Below are positions 8,541 through 17,726 of a stretch of DNA of 64,000 nucleotides, in pieces. Source of the DNA: Clostridia bacterium (GTDB lineage: Bacteria; Bacillota; Clostridia; Oscillospirales; Acutalibacteraceae); NCBI GenBank assembly GCA_900766585.1, contig CAAFVV010000012.1, forward strand, positions 1-64,000, given 5' to 3'. A model generated the notes under the pieces. That model saw only the letters and a program-made list of their open reading frames with translations. It made no database searches and was not told where the DNA came from. The position numbers and the translations under genes were made by a program. The stretch's first letter is position 1, and each line of letters begins with the position of its first letter.

Positions 8541-9701
8541 TTATTTGCGCCGTGTGACCTGCTTCAGCTTGAGCCACAGATCCGCCTCTAAGCGGTTTGT
8601 CTCTTTCGGCAGGTTCAGAAACACCTCGGTATTATCGAGGATCTCCTGCGGCGGGTAGAAATACGGATTTTCCGCGACCTCGGGATCCATCAGCTCCATA
8701 GCCGCCGGCTCGGGGCAGGAATAGCCGATATACTCGGCGTTGGCTGCCGCGACCTCGGGACGGCAGAGAAAGTTGATATACGCCTCCGCCTCCGCCTGAT
8801 GCTTGGTGGTGGAGCGTACGCACATGGCGTCCACAAAGAAGTTGGTGCCGGTCTCGGGGACGAAAAAGGCGATGTCCTCGTTTGCGCCGTCATCGTAGAT
8901 CATCAGCACGCCATCGCCGGAATAATAGGGGGCGATCCAGCAGGTCTCGCCGATCATCAGGTCGTAGATCTCGTCGTTGACGTATTTGTACAGCACCTGC
9001 TTTTGCCGAACAAGCTCGTTGTAGGCGGCTTCCCACTCAGCGGGCTCTTGCGTGTTCAGCGAATAGCCGAGCTTCGTGAGCGCAATGCCGAAGGCGTCAC
9101 GAGGGTTGTTGAACATCAGGATGCGATCCTTGTATTTGTCACACCACAAAAGATCCCAGCCGAGCGCAAGATCGGCTTCGTCCACATATTTGGTGTTGTA
9201 GAATATGCCCACCGTACCCCAGGTGTAGGGAACGGAATAGGCGTTTTCGGGATCGTATTCGAGATTTTTGTAGTTCTCGCCGATGTAGCGGTAGTTCGGA
9301 ATGTTGTCGAAATTCAGCTTGGCGAGCATCCCCTCCTCGATCAGCTTCGCGATCATGTAATCCGACGGAAAGATCACGTCGTAATCGGCGGCGCCGGAGC
9401 TGAGCAGGGCATACATGCTCTCGTTGTTTTCAAAGGTCTTATAGTTGATGCCGATGCCGGTGATATAGGTGAACGCCTCGTTGACGTTCAGCACCTCGTC
9501 GTCAATATATTCGCCCCAGTTATAGATGTTGAGCGTGACGCCGGTCGGCTTGGCTTCGGGGTATTCAGCGCGGTAGTCCCAGGCGGTGTCCTCCTCGCCG
9601 TCCGGCTCGTCCGGTTCGTCCGGTTCGTCCGGTGCGGACTGGCAGGCGACAAGGCTCAGGCAGAGGAGCGCGGCAGTGAACAGGGAAAACAGACGTTTCA
9701 T
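8541..9701 (-). CDS. potD: Spermidine/putrescine-binding lipoprotein
   Basis: Extracytoplasmic polyamine-binding protein of the PotABCD ABC importer, 386 residues. The N-terminus is a lipoprotein signal peptide with lipobox LVAC (acylated C20). An acidic low-complexity linker (DEP repeated three times, then DGEED) follows, then a type 2 periplasmic-binding fold (GVTLNIYNWGEYIDDEVL, GAADYDVIFPSDYMIAKL). The NIYNWGEYID segment is typical of PotD. It is the last gene of the minus-strand operon, 21 bp after potC. Confidence 0.93.
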   Translation of the reverse strand: MKRLFSLFTAALLCLSLVACQSAPDEPDEPDEPDGEEDTAWDYRAEYPEAKPTGVTLNIYNWGEYIDDEVLNVNEAFTYITGIGINYKTFENNESMYALLSSGAADYDVIFPSDYMIAKLIEEGMLAKLNFDNIPNYRYIGENYKNLEYDPENAYSVPYTWGTVGIFYNTKYVDEADLALGWDLLWCDKYKDRILMFNNPRDAFGIALTKLGYSLNTQEPAEWEAAYNELVRQKQVLYKYVNDEIYDLMIGETCWIAPYYSGDGVLMIYDDGANEDIAFFVPETGTNFFVDAMCVRSTTKHQAEAEAYINFLCRPEVAAANAEYIGYSCPEPAAMELMDPEVAENPYFYPPQEILDNTEVFLNLPKETNRLEADLWLKLKQVTRRK

Positions 9702-9722
9702 GAATAAAAACCACTCCTTTCG

Positions 9723-10526
9723 TCAGTGCATACGCTTTTTCTGCGCGGCCTCGTCCCGGATCTGGTAGAGGTTGACCGCCAAAAGCAGCAGCAGAATGAC
9801 ACCGAACATAAGGGTAGACAGCGCATTGATCTCGGGGGTGATCGGGCGCTTGGTCATGTTGTAGATCGTCACCGACAGAGTCTGTGCCGTAGAGCCGGAG
9901 GTGAAATAGCTGATGACAAAGTCGTCGAGCGACATGGTAAACGCCATCAGCGCGCCGGTCGTCACGCCGGGCATGATCTCCGGCATCACAACCTTGAAAA
10001 AGGCGCTCAGCGGATGACAGCCGAGGTCAAGTGCGGCTTCATACATATGCTGATTCATCTGCCGCAGCTTCGGCATGACCTGCAGGATGACATAGGGGAT
10101 ATTGAAGGTAATGTGCGCAAGCAGCAGCGTTAAAAAGCCGGTACGCAGCAGGCCGGTGCTCTGATAGATGAAAACAAACAGCAGCATCAGAGAGATACCG
10201 GTGACGATCTCGGGGTTGACCATCGGCAGGTTGTTGACGGTCAGAAACACCTTGCGCAGGCGGCGGTTGAGCCGGTGGATGCCGACGGCGGCAAGCACGC
10301 CGATCACGGTAGCAAACAGCGCCGACAGCACGGCGACCTTCAGCGTGACCCAAAGCGCTTCGCGGATCTCGGCGTCGGCCCACAGGGCTTCATACCACTG
10401 GAGCGAAAAGCCGTTCCAGATCGAGCGGCTTTTCGAGCCGTTGAAGGAAAACACAATCAGCACCACGATGGGAGCATAGAGAAACGCCATGATCAGTGTA
10501 TTATAGATACGGGACAGCGTTTTCAT
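9723..10526 (-). CDS. potC: Spermidine/putrescine ABC transporter permease PotC
   Basis: Inner-membrane permease subunit of 267 residues with about six membrane spans. The binding-protein-dependent transport signature lies around EAALDLGCHPLSAFFKVVMPEI, the EAA loop that contacts the ATPase. It begins [23 protein letters not shown], typical of PotC. The start overlaps the end of potB by 4 bp. Confidence 0.92.
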   Translation of the reverse strand: MKTLSRIYNTLIMAFLYAPIVVLIVFSFNGSKSRSIWNGFSLQWYEALWADAEIREALWVTLKVAVLSALFATVIGVLAAVGIHRLNRRLRKVFLTVNNLPMVNPEIVTGISLMLLFVFIYQSTGLLRTGFLTLLLAHITFNIPYVILQVMPKLRQMNQHMYEAALDLGCHPLSAFFKVVMPEIMPGVTTGALMAFTMSLDDFVISYFTSGSTAQTLSVTIYNMTKRPITPEINALSTLMFGVILLLLLAVNLYQIRDEAAQKKRMH

Positions 10527-11356
10527 GGCATCATCCCTCCGATCTCATCGTCGCTTTTATCGGCGGAATTCATCGCGGCAATGCACAGCAGGATCAGCAG
10601 CATCAGTACCAGCGACAGCGCCGCGCCCATGTTGTAGTACGCGGGGGCGGAGCCTTTAAACAGGAATTCGATGATCTCACCGATCATCAGCGGCGTGGTG
10701 ACGCCGCCGTTGCCGAGCAGCGTTGCGACGACAAAGGTACTGACCGAGGGGACAAACACCATCGTAATACCCGACAGGATGCCCGGCACCGACAGCGGCA
10801 GGATCACGCGGCCGAGCACCTGAAGCGAGTTGGAGCCGAGGTCCTGTGCCGCCTCGATCGTGCGGTTGTCAATCTTAGTCATGACGGAATAGAGCGGCAG
10901 GATCATAAACGGCAGAAAGTCGTAGACCATGCCGAGCACGATGGCGGCGGTCGTGCCGACCAGCTTCACCGGCGACAGCCCGATCGCCTCCAGAAGACGG
11001 TTTAACAGGCCGTTGTCGTCGATAATGGATTTCAGCGCGGTGATGCGCAGAAGCGAATTCATCCACATCGGCAGCATCACGATCATCACCATGGTGCGCT
11101 GGACGCGCGCGCCGGTGCGGGAGATGCTGTAGGCGAGCGGATAAGCGAGGATCAGGCAGAAAAACGTGGACAGCGCGCCCACCCAGATGGAGTACCAGAA
11201 GCTCGGGAGATACTGGCCGATCTCGCGGATGTTGTCAAGCGAAAAGGCGCCGGATTCATCCGTGAAGGCGAACCAGACGACCATGCCGAGCGGGATGAGG
11301 GTGAACAGCACCATCCACAGCCCGAACGGAAATACGGTCAGACGGGAGTGCTTCAT
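10523..11356 (-). CDS. potB: Spermidine/putrescine ABC transporter permease PotB
   Basis: Second permease of the polyamine importer, 277 residues, about six spans, EAA loop [20 protein letters not shown]. It overlaps potA and potC by 4 bp each, so the four genes are translationally coupled. PotB is assigned because it precedes PotC in the conserved order and begins with the family's [19 protein letters not shown] segment. Confidence 0.92.
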   Translation of the reverse strand: MKHSRLTVFPFGLWMVLFTLIPLGMVVWFAFTDESGAFSLDNIREIGQYLPSFWYSIWVGALSTFFCLILAYPLAYSISRTGARVQRTMVMIVMLPMWMNSLLRITALKSIIDDNGLLNRLLEAIGLSPVKLVGTTAAIVLGMVYDFLPFMILPLYSVMTKIDNRTIEAAQDLGSNSLQVLGRVILPLSVPGILSGITMVFVPSVSTFVVATLLGNGGVTTPLMIGEIIEFLFKGSAPAYYNMGAALSLVLMLLILLCIAAMNSADKSDDEIGGMMP

Positions 11357-12498
11357 TCTTCATCCCCGCCTTCCTCCGGCTGAGCGTTGGGGTCAGCCAG
11401 CTCGTCGAACTCCTCGGAATAGGAGCTGTAGTCGCCGAACAGACCGGAGTATTCCGATCGCTTCATGATGTGGATGTCCTCGGGGTTGAGTACAATGCCG
11501 ATCGTGGAGCCGGGGGCGTAGTAGTCGGTGGTCTGGATCAGCCATTTGAAGCCCTTGAAATCGACGATGGTCTCAAAGTGGACGCCCTTGAACGTGACGC
11601 TGGTCACGGTGCCGGTCAGGTGGCCTTTGATCGGCTCAACAATGTCGATATCCTCCGGACGGATGACGACGTCGACCGGCTCCATCGGGGCAAAGCCCTT
11701 GTCAAGGCATTCAAATTTGCGGCCGAAGAACTCCACAAGGAAGTCCGCGTGCATAATGCCGTCGAGAATATTGCTCTCGCCGATGAAATCCGCCACAAAC
11801 GCGTTCTGCGGCTCGTTATAAATATCCTGCGGCGTGCCGATCTGCTGGATGCGGCCGCCGTCCATGACAACGACGGTGTCGGACATGGACAGCGCTTCCT
11901 CCTGGTCGTGGGTGACATAGAGGAAGGTGATGCCGAGGCGCTTCTGTATGTTTTTCAGCTCTGCCTGCATATCCTTGCGCAGCTTGAGATCGAGCGCGGC
12001 AAGCGGCTCGTCGAGCAGCAGCACCTTCGGATGAACGGCGAGCGCGCGGGCAATGGCGACGCGCTGCTGCTGACCGCCCGAAAGCGTGCCGATGCTGCGC
12101 TTTTCAAAGCCGCGCAGGTTGACGAGCGCGAGCATCTGTCCGACGGTCTCGCGGATCTCCTTTTCGGGCTTGCGCTGCACGCGCAGACCGAACGCGACAT
12201 TCTCATAGACGTTCAGGTGCGGAAAGAGCGCATAGCGCTGGAAGATGGTGTTGACCTTGCGCTTATAGGCGGGCAGGTCGTTGATGCGCTTTCCGTCAAA
12301 AAACACATCGCCGCTGTCGGGAGTGATGAAGCCGCCGATGATCCTCAGCAGTGTCGTCTTGCCGCAGCCGGACGGGCCGAGCAGCGTGACGAATTCTCCA
12401 TCCCGGATATGCAGGGTGAGATCCTGCAATATCTGTTCTCCGTCAAATGCGATGGCGATGTGTTCCAGGTCAATGATGTTCCGGTTTTCGTTTTCCAT
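11353..12498 (-). CDS. potA: Spermidine/putrescine ABC transporter ATP-binding protein
   Basis: ATPase of the polyamine importer, 381 residues. Walker A is GPSGCGKTT (about 41-49), the ABC signature is LSGGQQQR, Walker B is [12 protein letters not shown], and the switch His is in [13 protein letters not shown]-terminal TOBE-like regulatory domain starts near residue 240, and the tail is acidic ([20 protein letters not shown]). The ATG is preceded by AAAGGGGG. It leads the potABCD operon. Confidence 0.94.
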   Translation of the reverse strand: MENENRNIIDLEHIAIAFDGEQILQDLTLHIRDGEFVTLLGPSGCGKTTLLRIIGGFITPDSGDVFFDGKRINDLPAYKRKVNTIFQRYALFPHLNVYENVAFGLRVQRKPEKEIRETVGQMLALVNLRGFEKRSIGTLSGGQQQRVAIARALAVHPKVLLLDEPLAALDLKLRKDMQAELKNIQKRLGITFLYVTHDQEEALSMSDTVVVMDGGRIQQIGTPQDIYNEPQNAFVADFIGESNILDGIMHADFLVEFFGRKFECLDKGFAPMEPVDVVIRPEDIDIVEPIKGHLTGTVTSVTFKGVHFETIVDFKGFKWLIQTTDYYAPGSTIGIVLNPEDIHIMKRSEYSGLFGDYSSYSEEFDELADPNAQPEEGGDEE

Positions 12499-12627
12499 TA
12501 AAAATGCATCCCCCTTTGCGGTGTATACCGCCCGGTCGGACGGTACAAAGTTTCTCGCGGACGGCGCGCCGCCCCATGAACGGAAACCGCAGCCTCATGA
12601 CAACGCCCTCCGCAAAGGGTTTTTCAC
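12470..12627 (-). other. Two short overlapping open frames in the potA leader
   Basis: Within the 250-nt potA leader, a GTG at 12627 preceded by GGAGAGG opens a 10-codon frame, VKNPLRRALS, that stops at 12595. Its stop overlaps an ATG (ATGA, 12598) opening a 42-codon basic frame that ends inside potA at 12470, 28 nt past the potA start. The tiling could couple leader translation to potA. Nothing shows these peptides are made, so they are listed as candidate regulatory frames. Confidence 0.3.
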
Positions 12628-12754
12628 AATCCTCTCCGCCCGCCGAAAACGGGCAAAAGGGACTGCGGCGCTGCTTTTGATGCCGCTATCGGTTTTTTGC
12701 TCAAGATGCATTGCCGGCAGGGAGATATTTCCGCCTCTGCAGACAACAGAACAT

Positions 12755-12783
12755 ACTATACGAGGTTATCGCGAAAAAGTCAA
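12755..12783 (-). promoter_or_regulatory. Promoter of the potABCD operon
   Basis: Minus-strand TTGACT (12778-12783), exactly 17 bp, TATAGT (12755-12760): a near-consensus housekeeping promoter. The predicted start near 12748 gives a leader of about 250 nt before potA. The rest of the gap (12784-12946) shows no further convincing element beyond the ribosome binding site of the next plus-strand gene. Confidence 0.75.
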
Positions 12784-12946
12784 GGTTTTTTCCGAAATTC
12801 TTTTGAAAAACTGAAAAAACCGGAATTAACGACAGAAAAAAGCAAAAACTTCTTATTTCCTCTTGTTTCCTCCGGATTGTTCCGTTTCTTTCCATCCGTA
12901 AATCGGCGGTTTTCGCGCAGAATGAGGGGGAGAGGAGTGGAAAAGT

Positions 12947-13411
12947 TTGAAAGGGAAAAAAGAGGGTGTGCAGCGGGAGCTTTATCGCTTTACTGCGCTG
13001 TTTGCCGTCGGCGGAATCGGGTATAACGGTCTGGAGGTGCTCTGGCGCGGATACAGCCACTGGAGCATGACGATCCTCGGCGGGCTGTGCTTTCATATGA
13101 TCGGGCGGATCTATCTGCGGCTGTTTAGCCGCACGAAAACCGGCTGCTGTGCGCTGTGCGCGCTTGCGGTGACAGCGGCGGAATTTGTGACCGGCTGCGT
13201 GGTCAACCGTCTGTGCCGAATGCAGGTGTGGGATTACAGCGGTCTGTCCGGCAATCTGCTCGGTCAGGTTTGCATCTGGTACACGCTGCTGTGGGGGCTG
13301 CTCAGCCTGCCGGCAGGCTGGCTGTATGCCAGACTGTACCGGTTGCCGGTCATGCAGGCTGTGCGGCGAATCGGCGGGAAAAAAAGAATAAAGCGCAAAA
13401 GCGCGTCATAA
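12947..13411 (+). CDS. CmpB-like putative ABC transporter permease (small membrane protein)
   Basis: A 154-residue membrane protein resembling the family annotated as putative ABC-transporter permease type CmpB. The MQVWDYSGLSGNLLGQVCIWYTLLW stretch and about four hydrophobic segments support this; real function is unknown. The start is TTG with a GGGGGAGAGGAG site about 10 nt upstream. The C-terminus is very basic (KKRIKRKSAS). It lies upstream of spoIIGA in the same direction with a 92-bp gap. Confidence 0.65.
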   Translation: MKGKKEGVQRELYRFTALFAVGGIGYNGLEVLWRGYSHWSMTILGGLCFHMIGRIYLRLFSRTKTGCCALCALAVTAAEFVTGCVVNRLCRMQVWDYSGLSGNLLGQVCIWYTLLWGLLSLPAGWLYARLYRLPVMQAVRRIGGKKRIKRKSAS

Positions 13412-13503
13412 ACTGGCAGTAAGGTTTTGTTTTCAGCCACCAGCTTTCAGCAGAATCCGTCCGTCTTGCAGAGGTATACTGATAGGGCAGGAGGTGGTCG
13501 GCC

Positions 13504-14379
13504 GTGATCTATATGGATGTGTTGGTGGCGCTCAACTGGTTTTTGGACTATGCGCTGCTGTGCGGCACGGCGCGGCTTCTGCATATTGCCTGCAAACGGC
13601 GGCGGCTCGTGTTCGGCAGCCTGTGCGGGGCGCTGCTGTCGGCAGTGCTGGTGCTGCCGACCCTGCCCCGTGCCGTGGCGCTGCCGCTGCGGCTGCTGTC
13701 GGCGGTGCCGGTTGTTTGGGCGGCGTTCGGCAGAAGCCCGGTCAAGCGCTTTCTCGCCCGTCTGGCGGCGTTTTTCCTGTTGTCCACCGCGCTGGCGGGC
13801 GTGGTGCTGGCGGCGGTTTTCTGGCTGGCGCCGAAGGGGCTGCGGGTGATCAACGGCGTGGTGTATTACGACGTGCCGCCGCTTCTGCTTGCCCTGCTGA
13901 CGGTGCTGTTTTACGGCATCCTGTGCCTGTATGAGCGCGGCAGCCGCCTGCGCCGTTTCGGCGGCGAATACCGGCTGCGGCTGCGGGACGGCGGTGGGGA
14001 GCGGGAGCTGCGGGCGCTTTATGATTCCGGCAACCGGCTGGTGGAGAGCTTTTCCGGCCGCCCTGTGATCGTGGCTGACCGCAGTGCGGTGCTGCCGCTG
14101 CTTACAGAGGAGCAGCGGCAGTGGCTCAGCTTTGCCGATGGGACGGACGTACCGTCCGGTATGCCGCCCGGCAGATTCCGGCTCATTCCGTTTGATTCGG
14201 TCGGCGGGAAAGGGCTGCTGCCGGCGTTTTGCCCCGCCGAGGCGGTGCTCACTGCCGGAAAGCGCCGGCGGGATATCACCGGCGTTTACATAGCTTTGTC
14301 GGACCGGTTGGGGCGGGGCGGCTGCGAAGCGCTTTTGGGGGCAGATGTAGTGTCTGTATTATCGGATCGGGAGGCGTAG
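13504..14379 (+). CDS. spoIIGA: Sporulation sigma-E factor-processing peptidase
   Basis: Membrane-embedded aspartic protease that removes the pro-sequence of sigma-E in the mother cell after asymmetric septation. The 291-residue protein has about five N-terminal membrane spans (residues 1-140) and a soluble protease domain. The catalytic Asp is D174 in ALYDSGNRL. Start is GTG with GGAGGTGG upstream. It is immediately followed by its substrate gene sigE (5 bp), the conserved arrangement in endospore formers. A TATACT sits at 13475-13480 without a good -35, compatible with an activator-dependent promoter. Confidence 0.93.
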   Translation: MIYMDVLVALNWFLDYALLCGTARLLHIACKRRRLVFGSLCGALLSAVLVLPTLPRAVALPLRLLSAVPVVWAAFGRSPVKRFLARLAAFFLLSTALAGVVLAAVFWLAPKGLRVINGVVYYDVPPLLLALLTVLFYGILCLYERGSRLRRFGGEYRLRLRDGGGERELRALYDSGNRLVESFSGRPVIVADRSAVLPLLTEEQRQWLSFADGTDVPSGMPPGRFRLIPFDSVGGKGLLPAFCPAEAVLTAGKRRRDITGVYIALSDRLGRGGCEALLGADVVSVLSDREA

Positions 14380-14384
14380 GACTT

Positions 14385-15104
14385 ATGAAAACACTGGGCG
14401 AGTTATGGCAAAGGATACGGCGGTGGCTGCTTTTGCGGGAGACGGCGCCGGTGGATTATATCCACGGAGCGGATACGCTGCCGCCGCCTTTGCCGGCACA
14501 GACGGAGGCGGAGCTGCTGACGCGGATGAAGCAGGGGGACAGGCAGGCGCGTGACAGCCTGATCGAGCATAATCTGCGGCTGGTGGTGTATATCGCCAAG
14601 CGGTTTGAAAATTCCGGCGTGGGGATCGAGGATCTCATCTCCATCGGCACGATCGGGTTGATCAAGGCAATCAATACGTTTTGCCCCGGGCGGAATATTA
14701 AGCTCGCGACCTATTCCTCCCGCTGCATCGAAAACGAGATTCTGATGGTGCTGCGCAAGAATGCGCCGCTGCGCAATGAAATGTCCATCGACGAGCCGCT
14801 GAATGTGGACTGGGACGGCAATGAGTTGCTGCTGTCGGATATCCTCGGCAGCGATCCGGACGAGGTCAACCGCGATTTGGAGCAGGAGGCGGAAAAAACG
14901 CTGCTGCTGCAATGCGTCGAGCGGCTGGAGCCGCGGGCGCGGCAGATTATGGAGCTGCGTTTCGGCATCGGCGGCAGGCGGGAGCATACGCAAAAGGAGG
15001 TGGCGGATCTGATGGGCATCTCCCAGTCCTACATATCCCGCCTGGAAAAGCGCATTATCCTGCGGTTAAAGCGCGATATCGAGCGGGCGGAGGCGGGCGG
15101 CTGA
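14385..15104 (+). CDS. sigE: RNA polymerase sporulation sigma-E factor precursor
   Basis: Mother-cell sigma factor, 239 residues, the usual length. It starts with an amphipathic pro-sequence (MKTLGELWQRIRRWLLLRE) that SpoIIGA cleaves. Region 2 is NLRLVVYIAKRFENSGVGIEDLISIG through LATYSSRCIENEILM; region 4 ends in the helix-turn-helix QKEVADLMGISQSYISRLEKR. The start at 14385 follows an AGGCGTAGG stretch; the open frame farther upstream is spoIIGA read in another frame. sigG follows after 91 bp. Confidence 0.96.
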   Translation: MKTLGELWQRIRRWLLLRETAPVDYIHGADTLPPPLPAQTEAELLTRMKQGDRQARDSLIEHNLRLVVYIAKRFENSGVGIEDLISIGTIGLIKAINTFCPGRNIKLATYSSRCIENEILMVLRKNAPLRNEMSIDEPLNVDWDGNELLLSDILGSDPDEVNRDLEQEAEKTLLLQCVERLEPRARQIMELRFGIGGRREHTQKEVADLMGISQSYISRLEKRIILRLKRDIERAEAGG

Positions 15105-15195
15105 CCTTTTTTCCTGTGTTTTCCAGCCGCCGCAGACTGCATACCGCGCCCGAAACGGTCTATACTTTTTACAGACCGAGGAAAGGGTGGACGGG

Positions 15196-15963
15196 ATGTA
15201 TAATAAGGTGGAGATCTGCGGCGTCAATACGTCGACACTGAAGGTGCTGTCCGAGGCGGAAAAGATCCGCCTGCTCAAAGCGATGCAGGCGGGTGACCGC
15301 GGAGCGAGGGAGAAGCTGATCGAGGGCAATCTGCGGCTGGTGCTCAGCGTGATCCAGCGCTTTACCCAGCGCGGGGAAAACCTGGATGATCTGTTTCAGG
15401 TCGGCTGCATCGGGCTGATGAAGTCGATCGACAATTTTGACATTTCGCAGAATGTACGCTTTTCCACCTATGCCGTACCGATGATCGTCGGCGAGATTCG
15501 CCGCTATCTGCGGGATAACAACGCCATCCGCATCAGCCGCAGCATGCGCGATACGGCGTATCGCGCCATGCAGGCGAAGGAGCAGCTGATCCGGGAAACG
15601 CAGAAGGAGCCGACAGTGGAGCAGATCGCAGAGCGGATCGGTCTGCCGCGCGAGGACGTCGTGCTGGCACTGGAATCCATCGTGGAGCCGGTCAGCCTGT
15701 ATGAGCCGGTGTATTCCGACAGCGGCGATACGCTGTATGTGATGGATCAGGTCGGCGATCACAACGACGACAGCAACTGGTTGGATGAACTGGCACTGAA
15801 GGAGGCGATCCGCGGTCTGGGTGAGCGGGAAAAGCGCATTTTAAATCTGCGGTTTTTCAAGGGCATGACACAGATCGAGGTGTCGGCGGAGATCGGCATC
15901 AGTCAGGCGCAGGTCAGCCGTCTCGAAAAAGGGGCGCTCAACCGCATCAAAAGTCAGCTTTGA
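15196..15963 (+). CDS. sigG: RNA polymerase sporulation sigma-G factor
   Basis: Late forespore sigma factor, 255 residues from the ATG at 15196. The MYNKVEICGVNTSTL N-terminus matches the conserved SigG start (NKVEICGVDTSKL in Bacillus). An in-frame GTG at 15187 is less likely. Region 2 is GNLRLVLSVIQRFTQRGENLDDLFQVG, region 3 is ISRSMRDTAYRAMQAKE, and the region 4 helix-turn-helix is TQIEVSAEIGISQAQVSRLEK. A terminator follows directly. The spoIIGA-sigE-sigG order is the classic sporulation cluster. Confidence 0.96.
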   Translation: MYNKVEICGVNTSTLKVLSEAEKIRLLKAMQAGDRGAREKLIEGNLRLVLSVIQRFTQRGENLDDLFQVGCIGLMKSIDNFDISQNVRFSTYAVPMIVGEIRRYLRDNNAIRISRSMRDTAYRAMQAKEQLIRETQKEPTVEQIAERIGLPREDVVLALESIVEPVSLYEPVYSDSGDTLYVMDQVGDHNDDSNWLDELALKEAIRGLGEREKRILNLRFFKGMTQIEVSAEIGISQAQVSRLEKGALNRIKSQL

Positions 15964-15965
15964 CA

Positions 15966-16002
15966 AAAAGCGGAGCCGTTCTTATCAAACGGCTCCGCTT
16001 TT
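15966..16002 (+). terminator. Rho-independent terminator after sigG
   Basis: A perfect 15-bp stem (AAAAGCGGAGCCGTT and its complement) with a 7-nt loop, ending in TTTT, starts 3 bp after the sigG stop. Confidence 0.9.
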
Positions 16003-16024
16003 CACTTTTGTCTGCGGCAGGGAC

Positions 16025-16053
16025 TTGCAATTTCGGCAGATCCGCGGTACAAT
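16025..16053 (+). promoter_or_regulatory. Promoter for the GNAT-DUF1653 gene
   Basis: TTGCAA (16025-16030), 17 bp, TACAAT (16048-16053), about 65 bp upstream of the start codon at 16117. Confidence 0.6.
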
Positions 16054-16116
16054 ACCACATAATATCCCTGTATATGGCTGCGCAGTCGGGGAAAATGCGA
16101 AAAGAGGTGCCGGAGG

Positions 16117-16938
16117 ATGGCGGTTTTGCGGATGGCTTCACCGGAGGATGCTGCGGTGATGCGGGAAATCTATGCGCCGTATATTACAGAGACGTCGGTG
16201 ACGTTTGAGACCGAGGTGCCGTCGGTCGAAGAGATGGCGGCGCGGATGCGGTCGGTGATTGCCGTCTATCCGTGGATTGCAGCGGAGGAAAACGGAGAGG
16301 TGGTGGGCTATGCCTATGCGCACCGCGCCGGAGAGCGGGCGGCTTACGGCTGGAATGCGGAGCTGTCGGTATATGTGCGGCAGGATCGCCGCAGAGCCGG
16401 ACTGGGACGGCAGCTCTGCACGGCGCTGCTTGCGCTTTTGCGCCAGCAGCGGGTGCAGACGGTCTATTCACTCATCACGTCGCCGAATCCCGCCAGTGAG
16501 GCGCTGCACAGACGGCTCGGGTTCCGTCCTCTGGCTGTGCATCGGCAGACCGGCTATAAACAGGGGCGCTGGCGTGATGTGCAGTGGATGGAGCTTGTGC
16601 TCGGCGGGCGGGAAAATCCCCCCGCGCCGGTTCTGCCTGTCGCGGCGCTGCCCGCCGAGACGGTGGCGGAGGCGCTTGCCGCTTTGGCAGAGCCTGTGCC
16701 GCAGCTACAGCCGCAGCCGATCAAGGTTGGTGGGCGCTACCGCCATTTTAAGGGGAACGAATACCGCGTGCTCGCCTTGGCGGTGGACAGCGAGACCGGG
16801 GAGCCAGTCGTGGTTTACCGCGCACTTTACGGCGAGGGCGAGGTCTGGACGCGGCCTGCCGCGATGTTTGCGGAATCGGTCTGCCGCGAGGGACGGCTGC
16901 AGCCGCGGTTTGCGCTTGTTCCGGAGACGGAGACATGA
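16117..16938 (+). CDS. Fusion of a GNAT N-acetyltransferase with a DUF1653 domain
   Basis: Residues 1-165 form a GNAT acetyltransferase of the phosphinothricin/methionine-sulfoximine type. It opens with DAAVMREIYAPYITETSVTFETE, a characteristic motif, and has an acetyl-CoA loop around QDRRRAGLGRQL. After a Pro/Ala-rich linker (170-205), residues 207-265 (GGRYRHFKGNEYRVL, VYRALYGEGEVWTRP) are a DUF1653 domain. Small-molecule N-acetylation is likely for the first half; the second is of unknown role. GGAGG precedes the start region. It overlaps the next gene by 4 bp. Confidence 0.85.
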   Translation: MAVLRMASPEDAAVMREIYAPYITETSVTFETEVPSVEEMAARMRSVIAVYPWIAAEENGEVVGYAYAHRAGERAAYGWNAELSVYVRQDRRRAGLGRQLCTALLALLRQQRVQTVYSLITSPNPASEALHRRLGFRPLAVHRQTGYKQGRWRDVQWMELVLGGRENPPAPVLPVAALPAETVAEALAALAEPVPQLQPQPIKVGGRYRHFKGNEYRVLALAVDSETGEPVVVYRALYGEGEVWTRPAAMFAESVCREGRLQPRFALVPETET

Positions 16939-17342
16939 ACAAGCCGTTGACGCTGCGGCAAAAACGCGGGCTGTTCTGCCTGGCGGCGGCAGCTGCCGCC
17001 GGTGCGGTCTGGCTGACCCGCCGCTTCTGGATATGGCTGTCCTTTCATCTGCCGCCCTGCGTGTTTTACCGGCTGACGGGGCTTTACTGCCCCGGCTGCG
17101 GCAATTCCCGCAGCGTACGGGCACTGCTGCGGGGACAGCTCTGGCTTTCGCTGCGGTATAACGCGTTTCCGCTGTTTGTTCTGGCGCTCGGTGTTTTATG
17201 GGCGGTTGAGCAGTTGACGGGTCTGTTCGGCAGGCCGTGCCGGCTGCTGCCGCGCCGTCCGTGGGCGATCTGGACGATCGTCATCCTGTTTTTGCTCTAT
17301 TATGTGGTGCGCAATATCTGGGAGTTTATGCCCGCCGGATGA
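16935..17342 (+). CDS. DUF2752 membrane protein
   Basis: A 135-residue protein with three probable membrane spans and the DUF2752 signature LYCPGCGNSRSVRALLRG after the first span. The family is small and uncharacterised. Its start overlaps the preceding fusion gene by 4 bp (ATGA), so the two are co-translated. The next gene, spoIIID, begins 65 bp later. Confidence 0.8.
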   Translation: MNKPLTLRQKRGLFCLAAAAAAGAVWLTRRFWIWLSFHLPPCVFYRLTGLYCPGCGNSRSVRALLRGQLWLSLRYNAFPLFVLALGVLWAVEQLTGLFGRPCRLLPRRPWAIWTIVILFLLYYVVRNIWEFMPAG

Positions 17343-17407
17343 TCGGCGGCATACTGCGCCGCTTTGCTGCATAAGGTGTAGTAACATGCAGCAAGGGGCG
17401 ATGCAGG

Positions 17408-17659
17408 ATGAGGGACACAGTGGAGGAACGCGCGGTCGAACTGGGGGAGTATATACTGGAACACCACACTACCGTGCGCGCAGCGGCGAAACGCTTTCAC
17501 GTCAGCAAGAGTACCGTACATAAGGATGTCACCGGGCGGCTGCGCGAGGTGAATCCGCCGCTGTACAGTCAGGTGCAGGAGGTGCTGGCAGTGAACAAAG
17601 CACAGCGGCATATCCGCGGCGGTCAGGCCACGCGGGAGAAATACCGCCGCGGACGATAG
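17408..17659 (+). CDS. spoIIID: Stage III sporulation transcriptional regulator SpoIIID
   Basis: An 83-residue DNA-binding protein that activates and represses mother-cell genes after sigma-E. The helix-turn-helix is TVRAAAKRFHVSKSTVHKDV (about 22-41) and the basic C-terminus (RHIRGGQATREKYRRGR) is typical of the family. Length matches orthologs (about 85-93). It is followed by a terminator and lies 1.4 kb from sigG, completing a local sporulation neighbourhood. Confidence 0.95.
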   Translation: MRDTVEERAVELGEYILEHHTTVRAAAKRFHVSKSTVHKDVTGRLREVNPPLYSQVQEVLAVNKAQRHIRGGQATREKYRRGR

Positions 17660-17673
17660 GTAAACCGTAAATA

Positions 17674-17710
17674 AACAAGCCCGCCGGCTGCTTTGGCCGG
17701 CGGGCTTGTT
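17674..17710 (+). terminator. Bidirectional terminator between spoIIID and the Na/Pi transporter gene
   Basis: A perfect 15-bp stem (arms AACAAGCCCGCCGGC and complement, 7-nt loop) lies between two convergent genes. Confidence 0.8.
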
Positions 17711-17726
17711 GTCTGCGATGATAGAA

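Noticed and set aside
15139..15169. Forespore sigma-F type promoter before sigG (GCATA ... GGTCTATACT).
   Set aside because: The spacing is 13 bp and the -10 does not match the expected GGNNANANT well, so it was not listed as a feature.
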